Under the pieces are notes generated by a model. That model did not search any database. It was not told where the DNA came from and saw nothing but the letters and a program-made list of their open reading frames with translations. From an uncultured Prevotella sp. (GTDB taxonomy: Bacteria > Bacteroidota > Bacteroidia > Bacteroidales > Bacteroidaceae): DNA of 64,000 bases. This document shows, one piece after another, positions 17,366 through 27,407 of this stretch; positions within the stretch are counted from its first letter, which is position 1; each line of letters begins with the position of its first letter. Both the position numbers and the translations under genes were made by a program. Location: contig CAMQBR010000005.1 in assembly GCA_946999045.1 (NCBI GenBank), positions 1 to 64,000 on the forward strand, read 5' to 3'.

Positions 17366-18949
17366 TTATTTATATTGAGCAGTTACATCCGCCATGGTAG
17401 CTTCTATGGTCTTGATTGCTTCTTCTGGCAACTGTCCAAAAGCTAATATTTCTATCACATCTTGATGTTTGGTTCTCATTGACTCCAAAAAAGTATCCTG
17501 ACAATTACGTACACTATCTATTGGCACATCTGCCATTAAGCCATGAACTCCACAATAGATAATAGCTACTTGTTCACCAACAGGCATAGGACTATATTGA
17601 GGCTGTATTAATAATTGATTATTCTTACGACCTCTATCCAATGTCATCGCTGTAACGGCATCCATATCACTTGAGAACTTAGAGAAGGCTTCAAGTTCAC
17701 GATATTGTGCCATATTAATTTTCAACGTACCAGCAACTTTCTTCATACTCTTAATCTGAGCACTACCACCTACACGTGATACAGAAATACCAACATTGAT
17801 AGCAGGGCGGAAGCCTTGGTTAAACAAAGTTGTTTCCAAATAAATCTGTCCATCTGTAATAGAAATTACGTTGGTAGGAATATATGCAGAAACATCACCT
17901 GCCTGTGTTTCTATGATAGGAAGGGCAGTTAACGAACCACCTCCCTTTACATATCCTTTTAAAGATGCAGGTAAATCGTTCATCATTTCTGCAACTTCTT
18001 GCTGATCGTTGATACGTGCAGCACGTTCCAACAATCGAGAGTGAAGATAGAATACATCACCAGGATAAGCCTCACGACCAGAAGGACGACGCAAAATCAA
18101 TGATATTTCACGATAAGCAACAGCTTGTTTAGATAAATCATCATATACAACCAATGCAGACAACCCCCTGTCTCGGAAGTATTCGCCAATGGCAGCGCCT
18201 GCAAATGGAGCGTAATACTGCATAGCAGCTGGGTCGGCAGCAGTAGCCGAAACAATAATAGTATATGGTAAAGCTCCGTGTTCCTTTAATATCTGAACAA
18301 GATTGGCAACCGTAGAAGCCTTTTGTCCGATAGCCACATAGATACAATATACAGGTTTACCTGCTTCATAAAAACTCTTTTGGTTGATAATAGTATCTAC
18401 TGCAATAGCCGTTTTACCAGTTTGGCGGTCACCGATAATCAATTCTCGCTGCCCTCTACCGATTGGAATCATTGAGTCAACAGCCTTAATTCCAGTTTGA
18501 AGTGGTTCCTTTACTGGTTGTCTGTAAATAACGCCAGGTGCTTTACGATCAAGTGGCATCTCAAAAGAATTGGTCATATCTAGCTCGCCCAAACCATCAA
18601 TAGCTTCGCCTAATGGATTGATAACACGACCTAACATATTATCATTTACACGAATAGAAGCAATACGGTGTGTACGTTTTGCAGTCATGCCCTCTTTAAT
18701 ACCAGATGTTGGTCCTAACAGAATACAACCAACATTATCCTCCTCAAGGTTCATCACGATAGCCATGATACCGTTTTCAAATTCCAACAGCTCGTTAGCT
18801 TCAGCATTTCGCAATCCGTACAAACGGGCAACACCATCACCTACATTAAGAACGGTGCCCACTTCATCGAATTTCAAATCGGACTGAATGCCTTTCAACT
18901 GTTGAAGTAGTACCTCTGACACTTCACTTGGTTTTATTTTATCTGACAT
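17366..18949 (-). CDS. atpA: F1 ATP synthase alpha subunit
   Basis: The 527-residue non-catalytic nucleotide-binding subunit of F1. The P-loop is GDRQTGKTAIA near residue 170, and the arginine-finger region VGGSAQIKSMKKVAGTLK lies near 390. Length and N-terminal beta-barrel (EVGTVLNVGDGVARLYGL) are standard. It overlaps no neighbour and is 16 bp downstream of atpH. Confidence 0.98.
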   Translation of the reverse strand: MSDKIKPSEVSEVLLQQLKGIQSDLKFDEVGTVLNVGDGVARLYGLRNAEANELLEFENGIMAIVMNLEEDNVGCILLGPTSGIKEGMTAKRTHRIASIRVNDNMLGRVINPLGEAIDGLGELDMTNSFEMPLDRKAPGVIYRQPVKEPLQTGIKAVDSMIPIGRGQRELIIGDRQTGKTAIAVDTIINQKSFYEAGKPVYCIYVAIGQKASTVANLVQILKEHGALPYTIIVSATAADPAAMQYYAPFAGAAIGEYFRDRGLSALVVYDDLSKQAVAYREISLILRRPSGREAYPGDVFYLHSRLLERAARINDQQEVAEMMNDLPASLKGYVKGGGSLTALPIIETQAGDVSAYIPTNVISITDGQIYLETTLFNQGFRPAINVGISVSRVGGSAQIKSMKKVAGTLKINMAQYRELEAFSKFSSDMDAVTAMTLDRGRKNNQLLIQPQYSPMPVGEQVAIIYCGVHGLMADVPIDSVRNCQDTFLESMRTKHQDVIEILAFGQLPEEAIKTIEATMADVTAQYK

Positions 18950-18965
18950 TGTTTCTTTGTTTAAA

Positions 18966-19502
18966 TTATTTCTTTAGCTGCTTCAGAATATGAGTTAGTT
19001 GAGTTTGAACACTGGCATCCATTCTATAAGAATCGTATTCCAGAATAAAACCACCGATGATATCTGAGTTAATCTCAGATTGGAGCTGTATAGTTCCAGC
19101 AGATTTGCTATGAATTAGTTGCTCCATCCGGTTTTGTATATCTGTAGTTACAGCTGTTGCGGTAATCAGTTTACCACAAATAATATTCTTTTGTTGACGA
19201 TATAAGGTAATATAAGATGCTGCCATATATTGCAAAATATTCTCTCTTCCCCCACGCAAGACCAATGAAATAAAGTTTTTTGTAAGTTCTGAAGTATTAT
19301 TTCCACATGCTGTTTCTATTAAACTTTGCTTATTCTTGCCATTCAGTAATGGATTAGATATTGTTTGTTTGAAATCAGCTACACGCATAAAACAATCTGA
19401 CAGTATCATCATTTCCTGATATACCTCCTTTTCCAATTTCATTTCGAGCGCACATTTCAAGAGAGCCCGAGCATATCTAACAGCTATTACGCCTGTGTTC
19501 AT
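18966..19502 (-). CDS. atpH: F1 ATP synthase delta subunit
   Basis: The 178-residue delta subunit joins the peripheral stalk to the top of F1. The helical N-domain (VIAVRYARALLKCALEM) and the C-terminal DIIGGFILEYDSYRMDASVQTQL segment are the family hallmarks. It starts 6 bp after atpF in the operon. Confidence 0.93.
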   Translation of the reverse strand: MNTGVIAVRYARALLKCALEMKLEKEVYQEMMILSDCFMRVADFKQTISNPLLNGKNKQSLIETACGNNTSELTKNFISLVLRGGRENILQYMAASYITLYRQQKNIICGKLITATAVTTDIQNRMEQLIHSKSAGTIQLQSEINSDIIGGFILEYDSYRMDASVQTQLTHILKQLKK

Positions 19503-19508
19503 CTTATT

Positions 19509-20027
19509 CTAACCTTTAGTCTTTTCAACAGAAATATCATTCAGTAATTTGTTGATTAACTCCATTTGGCTATCCTTTGATGATAGTTTCTCACGCATAA
19601 CCTTTTCGGCTATCTGAACAGAAAGCTCTGCTACCTGAGAACGAATATCATGCATAGCATTTTGTTTTTCAACATCTATCTCTGTCCGAGCCTCAGTGAT
19701 TAGACGAGAACTTTCATCCTTTGCCTTCTCATGAGCTTTTTCTACAATCATATCACGTGTATCAGCAGCCTCTTTTAGGATGTTAGCTTGCTTTTCACGT
19801 GCTTCATGCAGAATAGCATCTCCCTCTTTTTGAATGTTTGCTAAACGTTCGGTTGCCTCATAAGCCTTACGCAAACTACTATCAATGTATTCTTTGCGCT
19901 TTTCAGACATATTGATGATTGCTGGAAAACCATATTTGGCAAGGACAAAGAGAACCACCAGAAACGCCAAAAGCATCCAAAAGAGAAGCCCGAGATCAGG
20001 AGTTAATATTGATGGTAAATTCTCCAT
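19509..20027 (-). CDS. atpF: Fo ATP synthase b subunit
   Basis: At 172 residues it has one N-terminal membrane helix (LGLLFWMLLAFLVVLFVLAKYGF), then a long charged coiled coil (about 35-165) forming the peripheral stalk. There is a single b-type gene, as expected for a homodimeric stalk. It lies between atpE and atpH. Confidence 0.95.
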   Translation of the reverse strand: MENLPSILTPDLGLLFWMLLAFLVVLFVLAKYGFPAIINMSEKRKEYIDSSLRKAYEATERLANIQKEGDAILHEAREKQANILKEAADTRDMIVEKAHEKAKDESSRLITEARTEIDVEKQNAMHDIRSQVAELSVQIAEKVMREKLSSKDSQMELINKLLNDISVEKTKG

Positions 20028-20044
20028 TCTTATCTTCGAATTAA

Positions 20045-20287
20045 TTACTTAATAAGGAAGGCGCAAGCTGCAATAGCAAATAAGGCACAACCTTCAATGA
20101 AGGCAGATGTTAAAATCATGTTCATTTGGATCTTTCCTGTAGCTTCTGGCTGACGTGCAATAGCATCCATTGCACTACCACCTATTTTACCAATGCCAAT
20201 ACCTGCACCAATTGTTGCGATACCTGCACCTAAACCACAGCCAAGCTGTGCTAAACCTTCTGCTGCTAATAATGTTGAAATCATCAT
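20045..20287 (-). CDS. atpE: Fo ATP synthase c subunit (ring)
   Basis: An 80-residue two-helix hairpin with a glycine-rich first helix (LGAGIATIGAGIGIGKIGG), the polar ARQPE loop and the ion-binding Glu65 in SAFIEGCALF. The residue after the Glu is Gly, and no Gln is seen at the usual position in helix 1, so the Na+-coordination signature is absent and proton coupling is inferred. Two adjacent ATGs start the frame. Confidence 0.95.
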   Translation of the reverse strand: MMISTLLAAEGLAQLGCGLGAGIATIGAGIGIGKIGGSAMDAIARQPEATGKIQMNMILTSAFIEGCALFAIAACAFLIK

Positions 20288-20337
20288 AATACGTTTTGTT
20301 TTTATAGTTATTAATATTTTTATTTTACTCTATTACT

Positions 20338-21384
20338 TTATCCTTCTGTATGTGGTTCTGGATGAGCTAATCCTATAAATACAGCACTCAGCATTGTAAA
20401 TACGTATGCCTGAATGAACGCTACCAATACCTCCAAGAGATTCATGAAGAGAAGCATGATAGCACTAAAGATATTCAATCCTAAACCATAGCTTGCACCC
20501 ATTGACCATCCTAAAAAGATAACACAAGTGAAACTAAGTATCACTGCGTGTCCTGCCATCATATTGGCGAAAAGACGTATCATCAATGCAAATGGCTTTG
20601 TAAACACACCAAAAATTTCTACAACAGGCATCAATGGAATAGGAGCCTTTAAGAAGACAGGCACATGAGGCCAAAATATATCTTTCCAATACTCCTTGTT
20701 GCCAAAACAATTAATGGCAATCATTGAACATAATGCCAAAAAGAATGTTATGTTGATGTTACCTGTAATATTACTTCCACCTGGGAAAATAGGAATTAAG
20801 CCAATGATATTACAAGTAAAAATGAAAAAGAATACAGTTAGCAAATAAGGAGCAAAACGTTTATAGCTATGTTCGCCTACCGATGGGCGTATCAAATCAT
20901 CATAGATATACATTACAAACATCTCCATAACGCCCACAAACCCTTTTGGAGCTTTACTCTTCTCATCTGTCTTTTTGTACCATCTTGCACAACTCAAAAA
21001 TACAATGATGAGTACAATTACTACAATCCATATTTGTGCTACTACCTTTGTAATACTAAAGTCAAGCGGCCGTACACTTTTGCCATTAGCTAAATGTTCA
21101 TATATCTTGCCGTGATGACTGTCATCAAAGAAAAATTGCTTTGGTAAATTTTTAGCAGTACCCACGTACCATTCACCAGTTGTTCTACTTTTAACAATGA
21201 TTGGTAATGGAATGCTGATGTGTTTTCCCTGATAAGATGCGATGTGCCACTCGTAAGAATCGGCCAAGTGTTCCAACACAATCTGAGGAATATTCAATGA
21301 TTTACCTTTGTCATTATTAGCAAAGACATTAACCGATGCCAATAAAAACATGATAAAGAGAGATATGGTTCTTATCTGTTTCAT
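20338..21384 (-). CDS. atpB: Fo ATP synthase a subunit
   Basis: The 348-residue a subunit provides the ion half-channels next to the c-ring. The essential arginine is Arg270 in FALMIRLFANMMAGHAV. The protein begins with a cleavable-looking signal (ending VNVFA) and a polar segment of about 90 residues before the first membrane helix (about 112-132), a Bacteroidota feature absent from E. coli AtpB. Five or more membrane helices follow. It lies between the AtpI-like gene and atpE. Confidence 0.95.
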   Translation of the reverse strand: MKQIRTISLFIMFLLASVNVFANNDKGKSLNIPQIVLEHLADSYEWHIASYQGKHISIPLPIIVKSRTTGEWYVGTAKNLPKQFFFDDSHHGKIYEHLANGKSVRPLDFSITKVVAQIWIVVIVLIIVFLSCARWYKKTDEKSKAPKGFVGVMEMFVMYIYDDLIRPSVGEHSYKRFAPYLLTVFFFIFTCNIIGLIPIFPGGSNITGNINITFFLALCSMIAINCFGNKEYWKDIFWPHVPVFLKAPIPLMPVVEIFGVFTKPFALMIRLFANMMAGHAVILSFTCVIFLGWSMGASYGLGLNIFSAIMLLFMNLLEVLVAFIQAYVFTMLSAVFIGLAHPEPHTEG

Positions 21385-21423
21385 TATAAATAATTCATTA
21401 TCGCTGAGAAGCGAAACTCTTGT

Positions 21424-21813
21424 TTACCTCAATTTTCTCAAAAAGAATAGAGAATGGTGACACAAAATACTTAAATAATAGACCATAAAGAACAGCAATG
21501 GATAAATCATGTTACCACGATTTGATACCAAGAAATATACAAACATTACTGCTATAGCTGAAAGAAACCTAATTCCAGACACACCCATAAAAAATGTAGT
21601 CAAGCTACCTTCATGTTCGTCAGCCACCTTGCTCCACACAATAATATCAGCAAATTCTATTATTGCAGCATAGATAACACTTACTATAATAGCTGCCGTT
21701 AAATTATACAGGTTGAAAAAGAGAACTGCCGATACCTCCAACAAAGTAACAATGACCAGCAATGCAACACTTTGCTTCATGTATCGATGTTTTGTTTTCT
21801 TGCTATCACCCAT
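21424..21813 (-). CDS. Small membrane protein within the atp operon (AtpI-like position)
   Basis: A 129-residue protein with four hydrophobic segments (about 14-33, 36-58, 72-95, 100-118) and a basic N-terminus (KKTKHRYMK). It sits between atpC and atpB, where Bacteroidales atp operons carry an unassigned small membrane gene. Its position suggests an assembly or c-ring-insertion role like AtpI, but no AtpI motif can be read. Function unproven. Confidence 0.7.
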   Translation of the reverse strand: MGDSKKTKHRYMKQSVALLVIVTLLEVSAVLFFNLYNLTAAIIVSVIYAAIIEFADIIVWSKVADEHEGSLTTFFMGVSGIRFLSAIAVMFVYFLVSNRGNMIYPLLFFMVYYLSILCHHSLFFLRKLR

Positions 21814-21825
21814 GATCTTTTACGA

Positions 21826-22077
21826 CTATAATTCAACACACGCACTTACTATATTCTTCTGGACCTCTACAAATCCACCTTGAATCTGCAAAGATTGCTC
21901 TTTACCCATTTTATCTTTATAGGTAATAGTACCAATTTCGAGTGATGATATGATAGGTGCATGATTTACCAAAATTTCAAATTCCCCCATTGTTCCAGGA
22001 ACGATAACTTGTATTACTTCGCCATCGAAAACAACTTTTTCAGGAGATATTATTCTTAGTGTCAGCATATCGGTCAT
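21826..22077 (-). CDS. atpC: F1 ATP synthase epsilon subunit (short form)
   Basis: At 83 residues it contains only the N-terminal beta-sandwich (LRIISPEKVVFDGEVIQVIVPGTMGEFEIL). The C-terminal helical hairpin that inhibits hydrolysis in E. coli epsilon (139 aa) is absent, which is usual in this group. It lies 21 bp after atpD. Confidence 0.95.
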   Translation of the reverse strand: MTDMLTLRIISPEKVVFDGEVIQVIVPGTMGEFEILVNHAPIISSLEIGTITYKDKMGKEQSLQIQGGFVEVQKNIVSACVEL

Positions 22078-22098
22078 TTTACTTATTTAAGTACTACC

Positions 22099-23628
22099 CT
22101 ATCCTTTAGCTGCTTCCAGCAACTTCTTACCTTTTTCTATAGCGTCTTCAATTGTGCCAACGTTCAAGAAAGCTTGCTCGGGCAGATCATCTACATTGCC
22201 ATCAAGAATCATGTTAAACCCTTTGATTGTATCTTCAATAGAAACCATTACGCCTTTCACACCCGTAAACTGTTCAGCAACAGTAAATGGTTGCGACAAG
22301 AAACGCTGTACTCTACGGGCACGGTTTACAATCTGCTTATCCTCATCAGACAATTCATCCATGCCCAAGATTGCAATAATATCTTGTAACTCTTGATAGT
22401 GTTGTAATATTTGTTTTACACGCTGAGCGCACTCATAGTGTTCTATTCCTACAATTAACGGATCCAATATTCGTGATGTAGAGCCTAATGGGTCTACAGC
22501 AGGATAGATTCCCAACTCTGTAATTTTTCTGCTCAACTCTGTTGTGGCATCCAAGTGTGTAAATGTTGTAGCAGGAGCAGGGTCTGTCAAGTCATCTGCA
22601 GGTACATACACAGCCTGAACAGAAGTAATAGACCCCTTTTTAGTAGATGTAATACGCTCTTGCATAGCACCCATCTCTGATGCTAATGTAGGTTGATAAC
22701 CAACGGCAGAAGGCATACGACCTAACAAAGCTGATACCTCAGAACCAGCCTGCGTGAAACGGAAAATATTATCAACGAAGAACATAATATCAGCTCCCTG
22801 TCCATCTCCATTTACCCCGTTGTCGCGAAACTCCTCTGCAACGGTCAAACCAGACAAAGCTACTGAAGCACGTGCTCCAGGTGGCTCGTTCATCTGACCA
22901 TAAACAAGTGTTGCTTGTGATTTAGCCAACTCTTCAGGATCAACCAATGACAAATCCCATTTTCCTTCTTCCATGGCTTTGCGGAACTTATCACCATAGC
23001 GAATAACACCCGATTCTATCATATCTCTAATCAAGTCATTACCCTCTCGAGTACGTTCGCCCACACCAGCAAAAACAGAATAACCGTTGTGTCCCTTAGC
23101 GATGTTGTTAATTAGCTCCATAATGAGCACTGTCTTACCAACACCAGCACCACCGAACAAACCTATTTTTCCACCTTTCATGTAAGGCTCCAGTAAGTCA
23201 ATCACCTTGATACCAGTTGCCAATATTTCCTTATGAGTAGACAAATCTTCAAACTTAGGAGATGCTCTGTGGATAGGATAAGGCTTTTCTTTAGACAATT
23301 GCTTCATACCATCAATGGCAGAACCAACCACATTCATCATACGACCTTTAATTTGTTTGCCCGATGGCATGGTTATAGGACTTCCTGTAGCAATCACCGC
23401 AAGCCCACGCCGCAAACCGTCTGTATTATCCATAGCCACACAGCGTACAGTATCTTCTCCTATATGTTGTTGTGTTTCAATGATTAGATCGCTACCGTCA
23501 TCACGTTTAACAATCAAAGCATCATATATTTTAGGTAATACAGATTCTGGATTTTGACCTTTTGTATCAAAATAAACATCGATTACAGGCCCGATAATCT
23601 GTGAAATATGTCCATTCTGTTGTGACAT
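22099..23628 (-). CDS. atpD: F1 ATP synthase beta subunit (catalytic)
   Basis: The 509-residue catalytic subunit heads the nine-gene operon. The P-loop GGAGVGKTVLIMEL is near residue 155, followed by the GERTREGNDL segment and the catalytic-site ALSGLTVAEEFRD. The C-terminal SQPFTVAEQFTG is typical. A promoter with good -33 and -7 boxes lies just upstream, so the operon is read atpD, atpC, small membrane gene, atpB, atpE, atpF, atpH, atpA, atpG. Confidence 0.98.
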   Translation of the reverse strand: MSQQNGHISQIIGPVIDVYFDTKGQNPESVLPKIYDALIVKRDDGSDLIIETQQHIGEDTVRCVAMDNTDGLRRGLAVIATGSPITMPSGKQIKGRMMNVVGSAIDGMKQLSKEKPYPIHRASPKFEDLSTHKEILATGIKVIDLLEPYMKGGKIGLFGGAGVGKTVLIMELINNIAKGHNGYSVFAGVGERTREGNDLIRDMIESGVIRYGDKFRKAMEEGKWDLSLVDPEELAKSQATLVYGQMNEPPGARASVALSGLTVAEEFRDNGVNGDGQGADIMFFVDNIFRFTQAGSEVSALLGRMPSAVGYQPTLASEMGAMQERITSTKKGSITSVQAVYVPADDLTDPAPATTFTHLDATTELSRKITELGIYPAVDPLGSTSRILDPLIVGIEHYECAQRVKQILQHYQELQDIIAILGMDELSDEDKQIVNRARRVQRFLSQPFTVAEQFTGVKGVMVSIEDTIKGFNMILDGNVDDLPEQAFLNVGTIEDAIEKGKKLLEAAKG

Positions 23629-23683
23629 AACTAATTATTTTTATATGAATTTATTTTTCTGGTTCTTGTATTGTTTAGTATTG

Positions 23684-23714
23684 CAAATATACAAAAAAAT
23701 GAGATAACTCCCAA
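23684..23714 (-). promoter_or_regulatory. Promoter of the atp operon
   Basis: On the minus strand TTG, 20 bases, then TATATTTG match the Bacteroidota consensus. The -7 box ends 56 bases before the atpD start, leaving a leader of about 50 bases. Confidence 0.55.
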
Positions 23715-23817
23715 CGCTTCATCTTAATATTAACAAAAACTTAACACTATATTAACATCTATTTCACTTACACTAATATCCTCGTATTTTGCAGTCAACA
23801 GCATACCAGAAACACGA

Positions 23818-24795
23818 TTAAATACTCAATTCATCCAAAACTTTAATAAGCTTTCTATCAAAAGGCTTATCGCTCCGGATAGCTTCGCTCAATGGTACGT
23901 AAGCTATTTCGTTGTTCTTAATGCCTATCATTATATTTCGCTGTCCTTGCATAATGGCTTCTACTGCACCTACACCTGTTCTACTTGCCATGATACGGTC
24001 GTGTGCCGAAGGTCTGCCGCCACGTTGTAAGTGTCCTAAGATTGATACACGCACATCATATCCAGGGAACTCATTGCGTACACGGTCTGCATAATAAAGT
24101 GCGCCACACTTAGGGCTTTCACTTACGATAACGATACACGATCGTTTAGACTTACGGATACCACGCTCCATAAAGTGCCCTAACTGGTCAACATCTGTAC
24201 TGTCCTCTGGTATGATAGCTGCTTCTGCACCTGATGCTATTGCGCTATTTTGTGCTAAGAAGCCAGCATCACGTCCCATTACTTCAACAAAGAATATGCG
24301 TTCATGGCTCTGTGCTGTATCACGAATACGGTCTACGCACTCAACAATAGTATTAAGTGTGGTATCATATCCTATTGTAGAATCTGTTCCATATAAATCG
24401 TTATCAATGGTTCCAGGCAAACCTATACAACAAATATCATGTTCTTGTGCAAACAACATAGCACCTGTTAGTGAACCATTACCACCGATAACTACCAAAG
24501 CACCAATTTCGTGTTTTTGTAAGTTATCATATGCTTTTTTTCTCCCTTCGGGCGTAAAAAACTCTTTACTACGAGCCGTCTTGAGGATTGTACCTCCAGA
24601 CATAATGATTCCACTTACATTTTCGGTTGAGAAATCTTTAATCTCATCATTAATTAACCCCTCAAAGCCTTTATAGATACCTTTAATTTTAAACCCATTA
24701 CATATACCAGCACGGGTTACCGCCCTTATGGCAGCGTTCATTCCTGGGGCATCACCACCCGAAGTAAGAATACCAATTGTTGTAATTTTAGCCAT
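23818..24795 (-). CDS. pfkA: ATP-dependent 6-phosphofructokinase
   Basis: The 325-residue enzyme phosphorylates fructose-6-phosphate, the committing step of glycolysis. It has the GILTSGGDAPGMNAAIR nucleotide loop (about 7-23), the catalytic PGTIDNDL segment and the substrate-binding VMGRDAGF. A Gly rather than Asp after the GG pair of VVIGGNGSLTG (GNGS for GDGS) resembles PPi-type variants at one position and should be checked before assuming ATP use. I start at MAKITTIG; a longer start adds seven residues. It has its own promoter. Confidence 0.9.
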   Translation of the reverse strand: MAKITTIGILTSGGDAPGMNAAIRAVTRAGICNGFKIKGIYKGFEGLINDEIKDFSTENVSGIIMSGGTILKTARSKEFFTPEGRKKAYDNLQKHEIGALVVIGGNGSLTGAMLFAQEHDICCIGLPGTIDNDLYGTDSTIGYDTTLNTIVECVDRIRDTAQSHERIFFVEVMGRDAGFLAQNSAIASGAEAAIIPEDSTDVDQLGHFMERGIRKSKRSCIVIVSESPKCGALYYADRVRNEFPGYDVRVSILGHLQRGGRPSAHDRIMASRTGVGAVEAIMQGQRNIMIGIKNNEIAYVPLSEAIRSDKPFDRKLIKVLDELSI

Positions 24796-24871
24796 AATTT
24801 TTTGCGCTATGCGCATTTTATTAAATTCTTTATAGATTGTTGTTTTCCTTACACAACAGTTTTTAGTATTG

Positions 24872-24900
24872 CAAAGATACTAAATATTAGATTAAAACAA
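24872..24900 (-). promoter_or_regulatory. Promoter of pfkA
   Basis: On the minus strand TTG, 18 bases, then TATCTTTG. The -7 box lies about 77 bases upstream of the chosen ATG. Confidence 0.5.
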
Positions 24901-24979
24901 TCATATGAAGATATGTTTTTGCATATAGATTTTTATTAAGAGTAAAATAAAGTTAAGGGTAGCAACGCACCTTAAGGCT

Positions 24980-25171
24980 GGTTCTATAAATTACCACCAT
25001 ATAACGTATGGTTATTTGTACGAAATACGTTTTGTTATCTTTTGGCTTCTTTTTATAGAAAACAGGCTACGCCTTAACAATTCAAATTTGTTTGATTGTA
25101 TTCGGCTTGCACTGCTGTTTTTTGATTCAAAGACTAAAAAACTAATTTGTAGAACCTGCCTTTATAGAACC
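24980..25171 (+). repeat. Dispersed intergenic repeat, copy C
   Basis: Starts GGTTCTATAAATTACCACC and reaches two successive right ends, TTTGTAGAACC (to 25156) and TTTATAGAACC (to 25171). It matches copies B and D2 in opposite orientation over AATACGTTTTGTTATCTTTT and TTTGATTGTATTCGGCTTGC. The central hairpin region is missing. It lies in the 513-base gap upstream of pfkA and after the flippase gene; no gene is seen in the gap. Confidence 0.7.
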
Positions 25172-25308
25172 TGCTTTAGTATAATATATGAATGGAAAAA
25201 TATTGGCTCGTCGGATACTATTTGCAAAACTTTGTGTTCAGAGGATAATTGAAAGAGCTTAAAATAAGTATATTTTGCATCTAACAGCATACGTTTCTAT
25301 ACCTATCC

Positions 25309-26805
25309 TCAAAGATTGCTATCGCTCTCCCATAGCTTAGCTTTTAACTTATTCCATATATTAGTTTTCTTTTTAAGAATATATAAAGATATGTATGCAC
25401 TCATCAAAGTTAAGATGGCACCTGCAATACAATACCACACACCATGTAGCATTTGTACCATAATGTATGTTCCCAATCCTATACTTAGCTGAATACCAGC
25501 ATATTTCCAAACAGAAGATGATATAGAGTATTGGTATACCTTATACATACAAATAGATAACATGATAAAATCAAATAATGCTACCAAAGTAATAGCAAAT
25601 CCGATTCCTAATAGTTGATAAAAAGAAAAACTTTCTATAATTGCTAACACAAATACAATATAGTATATTCCTTCCATTAGAGTATAAAGTATAGGGTTTC
25701 CTTTGGCTAATGGTACATACGCTATGGGTAACTTAATGGCACGTATATACATAGCTAGTACCATGGTTTGTACCATGAGCTGCAAAGACATAAATTCATG
25801 ACTATATAATAAAGGTAATATTACGGGAATACCAACCATAAATGCTACTAACATAGGAGAAATAATAAGTAACGATACTTCTATCTGGCTATTAACAATA
25901 TCACTTAATAAAGCGCCATTACCTTTAATTGATGACAAACGGGGAAAATAATCGGTCTCCATAGCTGTAAAAACAATACCAGCATAAGTCATCGTCATCA
26001 TATATGCAGCATTATATAACCCTACAGTCTCAACAGAGCCTAATACATTAAGGTATCTGCGAATTAAAAAATCGGCTCCGCTCCCCATCACCCCTGCCAG
26101 TACAAAAGCTATACCTATCTTAATCATAGGCTTACCTGCTACCCATAAACTTTTACTATAGCATAAACGTATAGCATATTGTCGGTGAGAAAAATAGATA
26201 GTTAGTAACATTTGCATTAACGCTACTATAATAAGCGAAGGAACAATAGCTGCCTGATACCATATATAGAACAATGGTATGGATGTTATCAGTGCACCAA
26301 CGATATTAAAAAAGGATATTTTGGCTAACGCTTTTAACTGCCTAATGGCTTTTAAGATAGCCAGTTCGCCTCCCGAAATAGCGGTTAATGCTACTACTAC
26401 AGAGAGTAAAACAAAGTGTAAGGAGTGATTACCCCATTCAAATACCCATTTGCTAAGCAGCGGACTCAGTACTATGCACACCACCATACCTAGTAAGGCG
26501 GTTAACTGGCTCCAAAATCTAATGATGCTGATACATCTCTTTATTTCCGCATCATCACCTTGCTCATAAACAACAGACAGCTTTCTAACGGCACTCATAC
26601 CTAAGCCAAAACTAGTAGAGTCGGATATGAGCCGTATTGTAGAATTAAAAATAGACATAAGTCCCATACCATCTGGACCTAAAATAAGTGCTACCAGCTT
26701 ATTACGAATAACACCTATCAGTATGCTTAGTCCTTGTACACCACCAAAGAGTCCTGTGTACTTTAATATATGTCCATAGGTTTTATTTCTATTTTCTTTT
26801 GTCAT
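25309..26805 (-). CDS. Polysaccharide flippase (Wzx-type O-antigen translocase)
   Basis: A 498-residue protein with about 12 to 14 hydrophobic segments and the layout of MOP-superfamily lipid-linked oligosaccharide flippases. The N-terminus YTGLFGGVQGLSILIGVIRNK followed by GPDGMGLMSIFNS resembles WzxE-type O-antigen translocases. It faces away from three glycosyltransferase genes that begin 600 bp to the right, so a shared role in building and exporting a short surface glycan is likely. No polymerase (Wzy) is seen here. Confidence 0.85.
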   Translation of the reverse strand: MTKENRNKTYGHILKYTGLFGGVQGLSILIGVIRNKLVALILGPDGMGLMSIFNSTIRLISDSTSFGLGMSAVRKLSVVYEQGDDAEIKRCISIIRFWSQLTALLGMVVCIVLSPLLSKWVFEWGNHSLHFVLLSVVVALTAISGGELAILKAIRQLKALAKISFFNIVGALITSIPLFYIWYQAAIVPSLIIVALMQMLLTIYFSHRQYAIRLCYSKSLWVAGKPMIKIGIAFVLAGVMGSGADFLIRRYLNVLGSVETVGLYNAAYMMTMTYAGIVFTAMETDYFPRLSSIKGNGALLSDIVNSQIEVSLLIISPMLVAFMVGIPVILPLLYSHEFMSLQLMVQTMVLAMYIRAIKLPIAYVPLAKGNPILYTLMEGIYYIVFVLAIIESFSFYQLLGIGFAITLVALFDFIMLSICMYKVYQYSISSSVWKYAGIQLSIGLGTYIMVQMLHGVWYCIAGAILTLMSAYISLYILKKKTNIWNKLKAKLWESDSNL

Positions 26806-27407
26806 ATTATATTTAACGTAAACAAAATAATTTTATTACATTTTTAGTAAAAAAAACACTTGTTTTATATTGGTTATACAAACTTAATGTGGTAATACAA
26901 AAAGCCCTATATACAACTATATTGTACTACTTGAAATATCTTTACATTGGCTTCTTTATATTTGCAATATTTGAAAAATATTATCTATTGGTTAGAAATA
27001 CTATAATTTTGAGTATTCTCTCATTAGGCTCATTATCAACAAATTATAATATTACTAATCAAAAAAAGTTAAGAAAATAATACATTTTAAAGATAAAACA
27101 GGTGTAAAATAGAGCATTATAACATTGGGTTAGTCATGCAATCAATACCACTTAGTGCTACAAAATGATACAAATAAGACGATAAAGACGTACAAGTTAC
27201 GAAAATAGCCCAGTTAAGAAAGATAAAAGCATAGTATTTTCTTCTAGAATACAACATTGAGAAGTGTTAAAATATTGGCTTTTTTTTTTACAAATTTGGG
27301 ATTTTACAAAATCACGATTTAAGTTGCACTCAAATATTACTTGGCAGGTTATAGTTTTATGTAAAAAACTCTTATCTTTGCAATACATAAAATCAAAAAA
27401 ACACATT
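26806..27407. other. Divergent intergenic region of the glycan module
   Basis: Very AT-rich, without a convincing gene; a 63-codon frame at 26889-27080 is low in complexity and unsupported. A TATCTTTG -7 box at 27373-27380 lies 27 bases before the first glycosyltransferase start. Confidence 0.4.

Noticed and set aside
25016..25252. A 78-codon frame upstream of pfkA
   Set aside because: It lies inside repeat copy C; other copies of the repeat do not keep the frame open.
26889..27080. A 63-codon plus-strand frame ahead of the glycosyltransferases
   Set aside because: It is AT-driven, hydrophobic by composition and has no upstream signal or similarity I can recognise.
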